Shown: positions 25,150 through 36,719, numbered from the stretch's first letter. The stretch is 64,000 nt of DNA from Dolomedes plantarius (GCA_907164885.2 OU015500.1:54979476-55043475); one strand, 5' to 3'. Translations and numbers: made by a program. Notes: generated by a model from the letters alone, not told the origin.

Positions 25150-25154
25150 GTAAG

Positions 25155-26325
25155 TTCAGATTGCTTGGAGGAAATTTTCAAACTTCTGCTGTAGCTGTCA
25201 TACTTTGCAAAACCATTTTATTTTATTTTTTTCTGATCAGTCATGACTATGCTTTATTCTTCATACGAAAGCTTAATACAATGTAATACACCAATCCATC
25301 TGATGGTCGGGACATACTTGTAGCAACACGGTCCGCACTGAATTCCCACCTGTGAGATTTGACCACAGGAAGGATCGTCCCCCCCCCACACACACACTGA
25401 AAAGAAAGCTCCGCCCCCCTCCAAATCATATGGATGACAGCACGACACGGGGTCTCATAAGAACGCCTTTTAGGGGTTCACCGAAGGAACGCCATTCGAG
25501 GAACAACAATAAATGTAGAAGAAAACATTAACGTTTCAGGGGGCCATTAGCTACGGAAAGTCAAAGTATGCAATGCTGCATTCTGAGTCTTGCGACGGCA
25601 AAGTTAACATGCGATTGGAAATGCGAGGTACGAGAGCGTATAGCGAGAGGTAAAGGAAGGGACATAATTTTGGAACCATAAATTTAACTCTCTGGGAACA
25701 AACTTTGGCAGAGATAAGGCATTGGCAGATATGAAAGGGGGAGTGTTGCAATCTACGGCTTTGCATTTCTGCAACTCAAATAAAATTATTTTCTGCTAGA
25801 AGAAACATTCTGTGGAAAACTCATTTTTGCAGCTGTTTAAAAGAAAGTTTGGGTGACCGCCAAGGTAAAAAGAAAAAGGAATGAGAACTAGGTGCTGCCC
25901 TGCAGCTTAAATGATACTAAAATGAAGGGATGACCGTCAGAATCAGTATTAGTATCAAAATTTCTTTAACTAATTAGATAGCTCAACACTAAGTGACGTT
26001 GTTGTTAAGTCGTTGGGTTTCAGGATTGGTTACAATATTTTCGATTCGAGCAATGGTGACACTGGCTGATGTATGTGAACAGCCCCGTGCCGGCTGCGAT
26101 CGATAGCCGAGATTCCCTAGAAATGTGACAGAATCTATCGACTTACGCAGGTCATGTCTCCTCATCACCTCAAAACTAGTAAGAATCCGCAGGTGTTCTA
26201 AACCACTGTTGAGCCTAATTCCCAATTATGTCATGAAAATACAACGTGTTTCATTATTTGGACTACAAAATCCGGAGGTTCATGTAAAATGGTTGATTTA
26301 AAGTGTACAGAGTTTAAACTAATAC
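25155..26325. other. Unassigned intergenic DNA
   Basis: Contains a C run and CA repeats near 25378-25400 and a less AT-rich part at 26000-26200. Short minus-strand frames here (25551-25766, 25989-26225) have no recognisable domain. Confidence 0.5.
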
Positions 26326-26655
26326 AGAAACAGGTATTTTTAGGGGAAAAATACAGCAATGCATTTTACACATTTTTTTTACAAAAAAGTTGTATAATAA
26401 TGCAGTCTTTTATAATGCAAAAGCACATATGAAAAATCATGAGGCAGAAGTAATGTATGTTTATTCTGGCCCTGAAAGAGTATCATTGTATGCTATGATG
26501 TCAGCTGTGCACATGATAAAAACCTTGTGGCATTGAACTCGATATACGTGCCCGACAGTTTCAACTTCATTATAATATTTATGAAGGGATTTATTCATTT
26601 TGAATGTTTGCAAATCTAAACGTATTTATCTTATCGCGTTTGAAGGATTGGGCTT
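26326..26655. repeat. 320-bp interspersed repeat, copy 1
   Basis: Nearly the same sequence recurs in the same orientation at 28808-29133, about 93% identical by eye. Differences are mostly single-base indels. It starts at caggtatttttagggg and ends at gcgtttgaagga. There is no coding frame, TIR or TG/CA end, so the class is unknown. The stretch 26656-27046 after it is plain AT-rich DNA. Confidence 0.85.
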
Positions 26656-27046
26656 GAATTAATTTTCGATAAGCATCAAGACATATAGTTTGTATCTAAT
26701 TTAAAATACTTACTTTTTGATAGAAACTTTTGGCAGACTTAATAGTCAAAACATTGTATTTCTTTATACAAAAACATTTTTTTTAATTGCTACTTTCCGA
26801 TAATTGCTAATTTGATGAAATAAAACTGAAATGATAAAATTTTATCAAACCTTTCTTCAAAGTAAAAGCAAAATGAAAACTACACAATTTCAGTAATTTT
26901 TAAATCTAAACTAAAACAGCGAGGAATTCCGTGTTTTATTTTGTTTTTCATCTTAATAATCAATAAAGGGAAACCGGCGTACAAACTTTTCTAATTCAAT
27001 AACTTGATTTTCAAGCTGTGACGTCCTGAAAACGTATATATATATA

Positions 27047-28388
27047 CACTCATGGATAAAAAAATTACCGCACCAAGAAGGAGTCGTCAAAATGAAACGA
27101 AATTTTACATACGTAATGACTACTCTGTTGGACCCCCTCTAGCGCGTATGCACGATGCGATACGATCGGGCATTGAGTCATACAAGTTCTGTATGATGTC
27201 TTGAGATATTTCGTTCCATATTTGCTGTAACCTTGCCTCTAGTTCGTTCAAACTCGTAGGATGCCCAACTCATCGTCCCAAATGATCCCAGATATGCTCG
27301 ATTGGAGACAAATCTGGGGATCGGGTAGGCCAAGGAAGGGTAGTAACAGTGCGGACACAGTCTTGTGACACCCTTGCCGTATGAGGCCGAGTATTGTCTT
27401 GTTGAAAAATGGCTCCTGGGAGCCGTTGCATGAGTGGCAACACATGTGGTTGCAGGATTTCATGAACATACCGCTGGGCTGTCATGGTGCCACGGAACAA
27501 TACTAGGGGTGACCGTGTATTGTAGGCAATGGCACCCCATACCATCACACCAGCTGTGGGACCATCACACCAGCTATGTGTCGCTGTACAGCAAAGGCAG
27601 GATTGAAGCGTTCACCACGGGCTCTCCACACACGAACACGATTGTCATCACTGCCGAGATTGAATCTGGATTCGTCGCTAAAGGCGACATGGTTCCATTC
27701 CTCTGCAGTCCAGTTTCCTCGTGCGCGGCAAAACTCCAAACGGAGGCGTCAATGGGTGGGCGTCAAGGGCAGCACACGTAATGGGCACCGCGATACCAAC
27801 TGTCCTTCAGCCAGGCGCCTTCGTATGGTTCGAGAATACACAGAGGCCCCTAGTGAAGGTGCTACCTGTGCCTGGATGGCGGCCGATGAAGCAGTTGGCT
27901 GTACGCGTGCATTTCTTACGATGTGGCGGTCTTCTCGACGACTGGTCTGTCCAGGGCGTGCTGATCCTGGTCTTCGTGTACATGACATCTCTCGGGTCCA
28001 CTGGTCCCAACACCTCCTCACAACACAATCAGAGCGGCCTAATTGACGAGCTACTCGCCTAGCTGACCACCCAGCTTCCATCATCCCGACAATTCTCCCC
28101 CTCTCAAACTGCGACAACTGCTTATATTGTCTTCGAACACGGCGTAATGGCATATCTATCTCAGCTCTTCCTTTGTAAATGATTCAGCACACTCAAACAA
28201 GCTTTGGTTACCTGTTTTATACTCCACAGAGTACGATGTTCAACGCCGCCCTCTACCGGCTATACATAATGCGCAATCACGCTGCATTTCTAATCATTTG
28301 CATATCTCCCCGACATGTACCTTCATTGCAAGTTTCGTTACGATCCCGCAATTATTTCTTGGTGGGCTAATTTTTTTGTCCATGAGTG
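27047..28388 (-). mobile_element. Tc1/mariner element, family B
   Basis: Its 1,342 bp begin CACTCATGGATAAAAAAATT and end with the inverse (tttttttgtccatgagtg). TA flanks lie at 27045-27046 and 28389-28390. It carries one transposase gene on the minus strand. It is inserted in a short TA run, which suits its TA target. Confidence 0.95.
27120..28153 (-). pseudogene. Tc1-like transposase, two nonsense changes and one duplication
   Basis: Reads from ATG at 28153 (MPLRRVRRQYKQLSQFERGR) to TAG at 27120-27122 after CIRARGGPTE. An N-terminal helix-turn-helix region is followed by ARTIRRR-type SRTIRRRLAEG. The core has Asp in FSDESRF, Asp in FQQDNTRPH and Glu in PIEHIW. I count 32 residues between the last two, fewer than the 34 of copy A1. 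Three lesions are visible. In-frame TGAs at 27749-27751 and 27270-27272 both look like CGA to TGA. A 20-bp tandem duplication near 27540-27575 (accatcacaccagct twice) shifts the frame. Family knowledge says this protein is normally about 340 residues, and the span here agrees. Confidence 0.92.
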
Positions 28389-28394
28389 TATATA

Positions 28395-28395
28395 C

Positions 28396-28430
<35 letters not shown>
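28395..28430. repeat. (AG)n with short CAGA run
   Basis: About 14 GA units followed by cagacagaca. Confidence 0.95.
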
Positions 28431-28807
28431 CTCGTAGACAATAATAAAAAAAAAGTCACACCATGAAGGAATCATTCAAATGGGATGAAAATCGGAAGAT
28501 GCGTGATGTGCAGGGGTTTATCAAAATAATGGAAACACCAAGAAGCATCATGAGAACCTTTATTAATGCGGCGCAGGATCACCTTTGTCACGTAATACCA
28601 CCTGATTCACCTTTTAATTCGAATATGCAAGTCATAATAGTTGTTAAGAATATATTATGCCATTCTTCAGGGAAAAATCATGACAGTTCCTCTAGAGATG
28701 TTGTGGTGGATATCGATACCTTTATCTATCCGCTTATACACATTACTGTGTTTTGATGATTTATTGTCGGGGGGATTTTACAGGGCAAGTTAAGATATTT
28801 GACAGAA

Positions 28808-29133
28808 ACCAGGTATTTTTAGGGGAAAAAATTCTGCAATGCATTTTACACATTTTTTTTTTTTACAAAAGGTTGTATAATAATGCAGTCTTTTCATAAT
28901 ACAAAAGCACACATGAAAAATTCATGAGCAGAAGTAATGTATGTTTATTCTGGCCCTGAAATAGTAATCATTGTAGGCTATGATGTCAGCTGTACACATG
29001 ATAAAAATCTTTGTGGCATTCAACTCGATATGCATGCCCGACAGTTTCAACTTCATTATAATATTTATGAAAGGATTTATTCATTTTGAATGTTTGCAAA
29101 TCTAAACGTATTTATCTTATAGCGTTTGAAGGA
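28808..29133. repeat. 320-bp interspersed repeat, copy 2
   Basis: Second copy of 26326-26655. Here it abuts and interrupts a Tc1-like transposase remnant, which suggests that it is a mobile unit or was copied in. Confidence 0.85.
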
Positions 29134-29720
29134 TAATGCTCTTCAAACCAATTTTCATGCTCTTCGAACCAATACTTGATAGATTTAGTTGTATGCATAG
29201 GGGTATTATCATCCTGGAGAACGCTATCTCCTGCAAGAATCAGTTTTTACACCATAGGATGGACTAGTGAGATAAAATTTCGGCACAGTCCTTCCCAATC
29301 CATCTCCTGTAGGGTTTACCATAGGGCCCTAAAAAAAAAAACCATGACATGCCAGCCCAACCCTGAAAGATCTACCTCCATGAGTGTCAGTTGAGGTGAG
29401 ACAGCCAGATTCTTACGCTTTTGTAGGTGTTCTCCAGACATACGCACGTCCTGTTGCAAGGAACAATGTGAACAATGATTCGTCGGACCAAATGCCGTTT
29501 TTCGACATATTACTCGACCAGGATTTGCGCTCGTCTCACCAGTGTGGGTGATATTTTGTATTGGTATCTATTACAAGTGGCTTGGGAACAGCTATTCTTC
29601 CGTAAATACTTGGTTTGTGAAGTTCCCTTCTACCTCTAATGGTTGATACCGGAACATGCAGATGCAGATTGAGCTCTTCGGTCATGTTGGTTGCAGTTGT
29701 TTCCTTTCTTCATGTCGCAA
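29133..29720 (-). pseudogene. Tc1-like transposase remnant, family C
   Basis: In shifted frames the minus strand shows a helix-turn-helix C-terminal piece (ELHKPSIYGRIAVPKP). The catalytic motif IWSDESLFTLF has the first Asp, then YVWRTP, and later LQDDNTPMHTT has the second Asp. The Glu region is missing where the 320-bp repeat begins. Multiple indels and stops are present. The start and N-terminal domain are lost or unrecognisable. This is the same broad family as the remnant at 42737-43597. Confidence 0.78.
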
Positions 29721-29745
29721 TCCGCTTCAATACCTCGTGAGATGA

Positions 29746-30700
29746 TTACAATTTGAGAAAATTTGGATTATTTATTCAAGAGAAAGAGATTCACAAAGTG
29801 AAAAAGTCAATAACGCGTTGGTCTACCTCAAGCCCTTATGGAAGCAATTATTCGGCTTGGTATTAATTGATAGACGTGGCAGATGTCCTAATGCGGGATA
29901 TCGTGCCAAATTCTGTCCAATTGACGGTTAGATCGTCAAAATCCTGAGCTGGTTGGAGGGTCCTGCTCATAATGTTCAAAATGTGCTCAATGGGGGAGAG
30001 ATCCGGTATCTTTGCTGGCCAAGGTAGCGTTGGGCAAGCATGAAGACAAACAGTAGAAACTCTTTGTCGGTGTACAGAGGTCAATGGTAGTCGGCGCAAG
30101 GAGCGCCGTGAGCTCAGCCTCCTTTCTCTGAGCCGCCTATGAATTGTTCTTGCGGTCACTGAAGCACCAGTTGCACGTACAAACGATGATAATGGTGAAT
30201 CTGGGGTTCTGAGTGCCGCTTTGACGATTTCTCGGTCCTCACATTCTGTCGTTTTTCTAGGCCGACCGCTTCCTTCTTGAAGCTGTGTTCGGTCATTATT
30301 CACCCATTCCTGCCAACATAGTCTAATAGTGGCATCGCTCCTATCCAAATGTCGAGCGATTCGCCGATTAGACCAACCGACTTCTTTGAGCCAAACTACA
30401 TGTATTTTCAAATGGCATCTGCGCATATTGTTCGATGCGACAGTAACGATGCGCACCTATATCAGATGCATTTTTACTGTCTACCTGAGTACACGGAATG
30501 AAATTCACAAAGCATTTTTGACCTGGAATCGAAATTTATCATCTTTAACAACCTGCCACTTGCGCAGTTAAGATGCGCTGCAGCGTCACATGTTCATTCA
30601 TTGGCCGCCAAACTTTAAAATTTTGCATTTTCCGTCGAAACCTGCATGTATATCAATTTGTGTTCAATTTGCATTACCCCTTTTGGTGCGGCATTTAAAA
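29746..30700 (-). mobile_element. Tc1-like element, family D, internally deleted
   Basis: A transposase with a large internal deletion lies within. On the 5' side of the gene, around 30684-30705, ttttggtgcggcatttaaaa resembles the inner part of the family B TIR (ttaccgcaccaag). No matching opposite end was found near 29746, so boundaries are approximate. Confidence 0.6.
29807..30456 (-). pseudogene. Tc1-like transposase, catalytic core deleted
   Basis: The likely start is the ATG at 30426 (MRRCHLKIHVVW), ten codons inside a longer frame. The helix-turn-helix part WSNRRIARHLDRSDATIRLC and the linker ARTIHRRLRERRLSSRRS are well kept. Directly after LPLTSVHRQR the frame jumps to LPWPAKIPDLSPIEHIL, the region of the catalytic Glu. 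Both catalytic Asp regions are therefore absent, a deletion of roughly 130 codons that keeps the frame. The C-terminus also changes frame near 29880 and ends at 29807. A DNA-binding protein without a catalytic core could in principle compete for TIRs; there is no evidence that this one is made. Confidence 0.85.
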
Positions 30701-30815
30701 TTTTTTTTTAATTATTTTTTTTACTTTATTTTTATTTAATTCTTTTTACTTTATTTTTATTTATTTCTTTTTACTTTTATTTATTTATTTTTATTTTTAT
30801 TTATTTATATACTTT
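30701..30815. repeat. T-rich (TTTA)n-like low-complexity DNA
   Basis: Runs of ttttactttatttttattt and similar units. Confidence 0.85.
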
Positions 30816-30924
30816 TTTTGGGGGAGGGGTGTCTAAAAGTGTGTACATATAAATAAAACTCACTTTTGAAGACGTCAGTGTTTCGAAGGGTGTGAAGTCA
30901 TCTTTAGGGAATACTTAAAAAGCA

Positions 30925-31240
30925 TGTACGCGGACGGCGTCTTTCTCTTTGAAAGACGAAATTCTCTCTGAAAATTGGTTCTAGTCGAATACGAGTCGGT
31001 TGGTAATTTTCCTGGTTTATTGAATACACACACACTGATATAAGACAATTATGTACAGGACTCAAGTATGAACAAGAATATTAAAATACTGTATCAAGAG
31101 CAATGCGGATACAAAAAGGCCGGTCTCCCGTGAGCACCACCTACACTCTCCGCGAGCCAAGCTCGTTCTCCCCCACCGTGACCCGGGGGGGTCTCCTTCA
31201 TACACAAAATAAACGTTACTAGAGGGCGCCAGGCCCTACA
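30925..31240 (-). mobile_element. Solo LTR, 316 bp
   Basis: On the minus strand it starts TGTAGGGCCTGGCGCCCTCT and ends GTCCGCGTACA, so TG...CA. The flanks AAGCA at 30920-30924 and 31241-31245 are identical, a 5-bp target duplication. A polyadenylation signal (AATAAA, minus strand, about 31015-31020) lies inside, consistent with an LTR. There is no coding sequence beside it, so it is a solo LTR left by recombination between two LTRs. I cannot place the superfamily from the LTR alone. Confidence 0.88.
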
Positions 31241-31245
31241 AAGCA

Positions 31246-31496
31246 TATATATAAATATATTTTGACGTTACAATTAAATCAGCGTGAGAGATGAGAACTG
31301 AGCATTAGCCAGTTAATACCGTTTTAGTTATGAAATCTGCGTGATAATAAATGCCTGCATTTATTATCACGCAGTAATAATAATTTGCAATAATTTTGGT
31401 CAATTCGTAGAAGTATAACAAAGTGTACGATTCTGAGAGCTAGGAATTTTAATAAAAAAGTACTATATGGTGGCAATAATTTTTGTATCTTAAAGC

Positions 31497-31497
<1 letters not shown>
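31246..31497. other. AT-rich spacer
   Basis: Contains a short imperfect palindrome (atttattatcacgcag / ctgcgtgataataaat) at about 31337-31376 and nothing else recognisable. Confidence 0.5.

Positions 31498-31551
<54 letters not shown>
31498..31551. repeat. (TA)n microsatellite
   Basis: About 26 TA units. Confidence 0.97.
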
Positions 31552-31553
<2 letters not shown>

Positions 31554-33154
31554 ATTTGATCACGTTCACACTATATTAATAAAACCCGTCTCTTTAAAAG
31601 CCTTTTTATGAAAATTTCTTCATATAGGAGAATCATTCGGAATTTCTTTTTAATTTTTTATGAGCAAAAAGATGTTTTATATATTTTAAAGTAAACAAAA
31701 TATTTCTAGTTCTAAGCATACTTAAAGAGAGAAAATGGGTAAAATATGTAAATAGATTCAAAAGAATTAATATTATGGTACATATAATCTTAAATAGAAA
31801 GCCTGCATTGTAGGACATGATAAATATCTTTTAAAAGATTTGAAAATGATAGAAATTTCTGAAAAATTATCTATTTCCATGGTTTTTTATAGAAAAAATC
31901 CGTATCCATGTGTTTTAAAATAGAAACCTATAAAAAACCTTTTAAGGTAATTTTTTCGTTGATATTACTGAAGGCAAGTTTATGAGGAACAAATTTTTCA
32001 ATTCTCGGAATTGAAAAATTTAAATTATTTAAAACTCCTGTAGTAAAAAGTAAATTTTTTCACAATGCTTAAAATGTCTTTAAAGTGACTGCAAAACTTC
32101 AAGAAGCTCTTTGACAAACGAAATATCCGTAAAAATGTTTTGAGACTTCTTAATACTTTTATAATGTTGTGTTTTCTAATGAATAACAGTCTTATGTATA
32201 ACTCTTTTCTTTTTTCTTTCTTACTTGAATTTTAGGACTTTTCTTCAGTTTATCTTTTGCACGTTATTCCCTCCTATTTAACTCAGCCAACAACATCAAA
32301 AATGATTCTGTTGCTTCTACTGCGAAACAAACCTTTCTGACACGAGAAGTATTTCAACTGTTGTTTTCTTGGTCGTAATAAATTTTTCATGCGTTGAAGG
32401 CGGATTTTTCTATCACGTCCTTTAAGTGTGAAAAGCGTGGGGATAGTTTTCACATTCTGTAATGTGGTTTCTGGTAACGCGTAAGACAAATAATTCCGAA
32501 TTTCTTTGTTTATTTGAGAAGTCTCACAGTCCTTGTTTTACATTTCTTTCTTTTTTCGGTTTTATCCTCTTCGTAACTGCTTAATAGAATCTTTAACTGA
32601 TTGATTTTGGCACCACTGGCATATGATGACTTCTTCACATGTACCGATATTTCTTTCAGTTATTCTATATCTAAATTATCAGATTATTTAAATTTTTTCT
32701 TGAAGTCTTATCAGGCTTAATTTTGAACAACAGTAAGCCATTAATTAGTAATTTTTGGTCTGGTATAGGATTTAAATCCTCCTTTTAATCTAACCCCGCA
32801 CACTCTATGTTCAGTTTCCACGAATATATGTTCGTGTTCATCCTCGACTTATAGAAAAGCAAACAAATGAAACTAAAATTAAAATTCGACATAGTTTCAA
32901 ATGTACGATATTGTTTAATGGTAAATCACATATTTTATGTTTTGGATGGGCATTATTAATGTGACAATTATGTAAATCGAGATACAAAAAGTATAGGTGC
33001 AGATTTTATAGGAGCAGATATGTAAAATGGTATTAACCAGCTAATAATCAGTTCTTATCTCTCATACTGATTTAATTGAGTCTATTTAAATCGTAGTTTC
33101 GCCTCAGTGCTCTTAGGATCCCATTCTTCAAGGCCCCCGAAAACATTCCTAGTG
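31552..33154. other. AT-rich intergenic DNA
   Basis: No gene is recognised. A basic 68-codon minus-strand frame (32283-32489) has no known motif. Confidence 0.5.
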
Positions 33155-33180
33155 TACACACACACACACACACATATCTA

Positions 33181-33235
<55 letters not shown>

Positions 33236-33246
33236 CATACATTATA
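33155..33246. repeat. Compound (AC)n-(TC)n-(TA)n microsatellite
   Basis: About 11 AC units, then TC units, then about 20 TA units. Confidence 0.96.
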
Positions 33247-34479
33247 TATATATATTAAGCTCTCTAAATTTTTTACTGCAGTTCATGATAGGCGAAAGTT
33301 TTATCGTTGTGGTCTGTATGAATGCAGTTTGTCTGTCACCAATCAAAATTTAAGAAATTTCGAATTTTGGACTTATTTTCCCTCCATAATCCAAGGCAGC
33401 TATTCACTGTAAAGAAACTCATAAGAATGACAAAACCTCAGTCCAAGGCACTTGGACTGCTGGAGTTCACTAAATTTTAATTTTGGATTAATTTGTTATT
33501 AATTAAGGTTTGTAAGAAATGCAGCCCTATTATTTTAAAAATCTAGTCTGAAAACGAGTGCTGAAGCAAATAAACATTTTCTCTGCTAAAAGTATTCACT
33601 CCTTTTAGTGCAGAGAATGACAGTAACATCATTCCCAAAACAAAGTTGAATACCCCTGTCTTTGAGTATCATCAATAACGTGATCTATTACCCGATAATG
33701 TCCCGTTGTGAAGGTAACCATTTTTCTCAGTATAAACCATAAACATGATATATTATATTTAAACTTAAACGATAGTTAAATACCTGAAAGCTTTTAGATA
33801 TCCATCTACAGAATAAATAAAATTATCTATATATGTTTCACCATTCACAAAATATAATAACGATGTAGACAGTTTGAGAAGCTGGCAACAAAATAATGAA
33901 CTAATTTAAAATTTAATAATGATAATACCAATAACAATTTAAACCTATTAATATAATATTTAAGCAGAATTTTAATCAATAAACTCATGGTGTTACATTT
34001 TCCTAATACATCAGTCTGAAATTATAGTACGAAAAGAATTAAATTCTGGAACGTACACACATATACACACACACACACATATATATATATATACATACAG
34101 ACATATATATCAACAAACAAAATAATCACATTTCTGAAAGCTCATTTGTCTGATCATCTGTCCAATCTGCGAAGAATCGACCCCAGCAGACTCTCCACAA
34201 ATAGACTTGAAGGATAAATTGTGCCTGTTTCTAAGACAGTCTAACCAACCATTTGAGTCTGGGAATCCTTAAATTCACAGTTTAGAACCAATTTCTGTTT
34301 CAAAACGGGGTCATTTATGGGAATGTTTGTTGCATGAACTAAGTTTAAGTGTAATGAGAAAGGACAAAGAGAGGGGAGATTCCGATTATTTCACGTTTTG
34401 ATAAGATATATTTATTTTTTTTCATCACAATTTTCGACTATTTTAGGAAAATTTCGTTGCGTTTTCTCTTCTGAAAAAA
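33247..34479. other. AT-rich intergenic DNA with a small hairpin
   Basis: CAGTCCAAG-GCA-CTTGGACTG at 33439-33459 is a perfect 9-bp hairpin. A short CA/TA microsatellite lies at 34055-34110. No gene is seen. Confidence 0.55.
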
Positions 34480-34627
34480 CGTTAAATGTGGGAAATATTT
34501 TAAAATGATAACGTTAAATGTAGGATTTTGTAATATTACAAGTATAGGAAATAAATTCGGACAAATAAAAAAATAACGTTATATGCGGGATATCATTAAA
34601 TACGGGTTACGTTAAATCGGGGTTTCA

Positions 34628-34630
<3 letters not shown>
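34480..34630. mobile_element. One end of a Tigger/pogo-like MITE
   Basis: Ends with the inverse of CAGTGAAACCCCGATTTAACG, followed by TA at 34631-34632. The phrase acgtta-a/t-atg or close variants recur at about 34480, 34512, 34576 and 34610, like subterminal repeats. The opposite end was not found. Confidence 0.5.
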
Positions 34631-34632
<2 letters not shown>

Positions 34633-34665
<33 letters not shown>

Positions 34666-34692
34666 TCTGTTCAGAGACATTGAAATATTTTA

Positions 34693-34746
<54 letters not shown>
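34633..34746. repeat. Two (TA)n tracts
   Basis: TA runs at 34633-34661 and 34697-34746, separated by 35 bp. Confidence 0.96.
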
Positions 34747-34748
<2 letters not shown>

Positions 34749-35748
34749 AACTATGAATTTACTTCTCACTTTTATTTATCATTTAAAGTTGAGAGATAGA
34801 GCTCGAAGACAAAATTATTCTGCTCGAACAATGGACCATAAAAAATTGCTCAAATCCGTAAAGTGTCATCATCTTGGAAATCTGCGACAAGATGAAACGG
34901 CTCCTTTGTGATCTGTAAATAGGTAACATACTTTTCCTCGTGCATTCAATAAATTTGTACGGATTCAAAATGGTGACAATGACACCTTTTTTCGGAGTAA
35001 AGTGGGGAAGAATGTAGTGACTCAATATTTTCAGCTACAAAGAGCTCTGATAAGTTACCGAAATCATCGAGTTGTACAATTTATCATCACTTAGGAATCT
35101 TCCAGGCACTCACTTTTTTTTTTTCCGTGATGCGCATTTCTTGTCACTTTTTCTATTATATCATAATTCATGGCTTTGAAAATATATTTTCGATAAAAGA
35201 AGATGGCCGTATAAATTTGAAATTTATTCAGTTTTTCCATAAATAACCTGAAAATCGGTTTAAACAGACTCAATGTGGTTTAAATTTAGATAGTTGAGAA
35301 ATATTTGTTACGCATACAATAATTCGTTTATAAAATCGACTGTAGCTTTCAACCTGCAAGCACCATGCGTAAAAGTATACACTAACCCAATAACTTTGAA
35401 TTAGTTTCAAAATTTATTTCTGAAGTCATTTTCGCTGTTTAAAATTGATAAAGACTAGTGCTAATTGGCAATGGAGTAATACTGAATTTCCTTTTACGTC
35501 TTTCTGCATATTTATAAAATATTAAACTTAGAAATAAAGTTTATGTTTACATTTTCTATATACTAAATATCCAAAATAAACCTTGTAAGGCCAAATTTTC
35601 TTGAAAGCAAATTATACCGAAGCACAAGTTTTAAAGTTTACTGTTTCAAATTTACTATGTATAATTATTTGATAGTGAACTGGAAAATGTTTTTCTCTTA
35701 CATATACATATGTATCCCTATTTCTCTCTGCGTGCACACACACAAACA
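34747..35748. other. AT-rich intergenic DNA
   Basis: Nothing is recognised. Confidence 0.5.
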
Positions 35749-35754
35749 AATATA

Positions 35755-35840
<86 letters not shown>
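35749..35840. repeat. (TA)n microsatellite
   Basis: About 45 TA units, running up to the TG of the LTR-like copy. Confidence 0.97.
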
Positions 35841-35843
<3 letters not shown>

Positions 35844-36646
35844 GATGAATTAAAATAATTCGCACAATTAAAACATACGCTGCACACATGGAATTGTCGC
35901 AGCTGACCGACACACACCCATCTTTAACGTATAGCAGGTGATGGTGAGCTGGAACGAAAGAGACACAAAGCGGTTTGGAAAACGTGACATCTAGGAGGAA
36001 CAGAAATTCTCTATGCGCTCCAGATTAATGACGGAGGACCACCAGGAAGCCGGGAAATCACGAAAATTTCAGCTTGCCTTTCCAGCAAATAGGAAAGTCT
36101 AAAATTACATCACCATTAGCAGATCCAATAGGAGACGAGTTCTCAGGACGGAGAGAGAGAGTCCAAATTAGACGGGAGAGAAAAAGTTAGTTAGCGATCT
36201 GCTAAGCTGTGGTATACTCCTCCAACCATCTAGGGTTGAAAGAAAAGGCTATACGCGGACTTGCGTAGTCGGCGGCTTATTTTCTCACGAAGAGAACTTT
36301 TAACTTCGGGTAGGAAGCTTGGTTACATTTCGACGAGGACTCAAGATGAGATCATCAAGTCCGGATCATCCTGATCCTAGTGCCTCGCAGTTATCCGCCC
36401 TGCAGGGAGCGAAATTCGAGGGACTTGCTCTAATTCTAATGAACTATTGGATAATATTGAATTAGCGAAACTTCAGGTGATAACCCCTCCTAACGGACTC
36501 AGGCGTCAGCTTAGAGGACTATCATTAACTGTGTAACTGATCATCAATCTCCAAATTTTCTCCTCCGAATTGAAATAAATTCGTCGATTTTAATTTATTT
36601 GGCTGTGATTTTTTGTTGATTCGATTGCTACCTCGATCAACACGTT

Positions 36647-36649
<3 letters not shown>
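35841..36649 (+). mobile_element. Solo LTR-like copy 1 inside (TA)n
   Basis: Begins TGTGATGAATTAAAATAATTC and ends CGATCAACACGTTACA. It is 809 bp long with TG...CA termini and TA repeats directly on both sides. An inverted second copy of similar length is at 41778-42582. The near-terminal part ttgaaataaattcgtcg holds a polyadenylation-like AATAAA. It has no coding capacity. A solo LTR of a gypsy-type element is the best reading. The target duplication cannot be read because the flanks are TA on both sides. Confidence 0.75.
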
Positions 36650-36697
<48 letters not shown>

Positions 36698-36719
36698 TAT
36701 ATATATATATATATATATG
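36650..36719. repeat. (TA)n microsatellite
   Basis: TA units on the distal side of the LTR-like copy. Confidence 0.96.

Larger units (their letters stand above)
28511..29745 (-). mobile_element. Tc1-like element, family C, disrupted
   Basis: At 28511 CAGGGGTTTATCAAAATAATGG resembles the TIR of the element at 42685 (cagatggtggacaaaataat). Transposase fragments of the same family follow at 29133-29720 on the minus strand. Between them lies the 320-bp repeat (28808-29133), which replaces the part encoding the catalytic Glu. The flank is TG rather than TA, and no opposite TIR was found. The small plus-strand frame 28463-28756 overlaps the terminus and is not a gene. Confidence 0.6.

Noticed and set aside
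27576..28062. Plus-strand frames of 113-156 codons in the family B Tc1 element
   Set aside because: They are shadows of the minus-strand transposase, which has the DDE motifs and the family length.
28463..28756. 97-codon plus-strand frame as a small gene
   Set aside because: It overlaps a Tc1-like terminus and has no motif.
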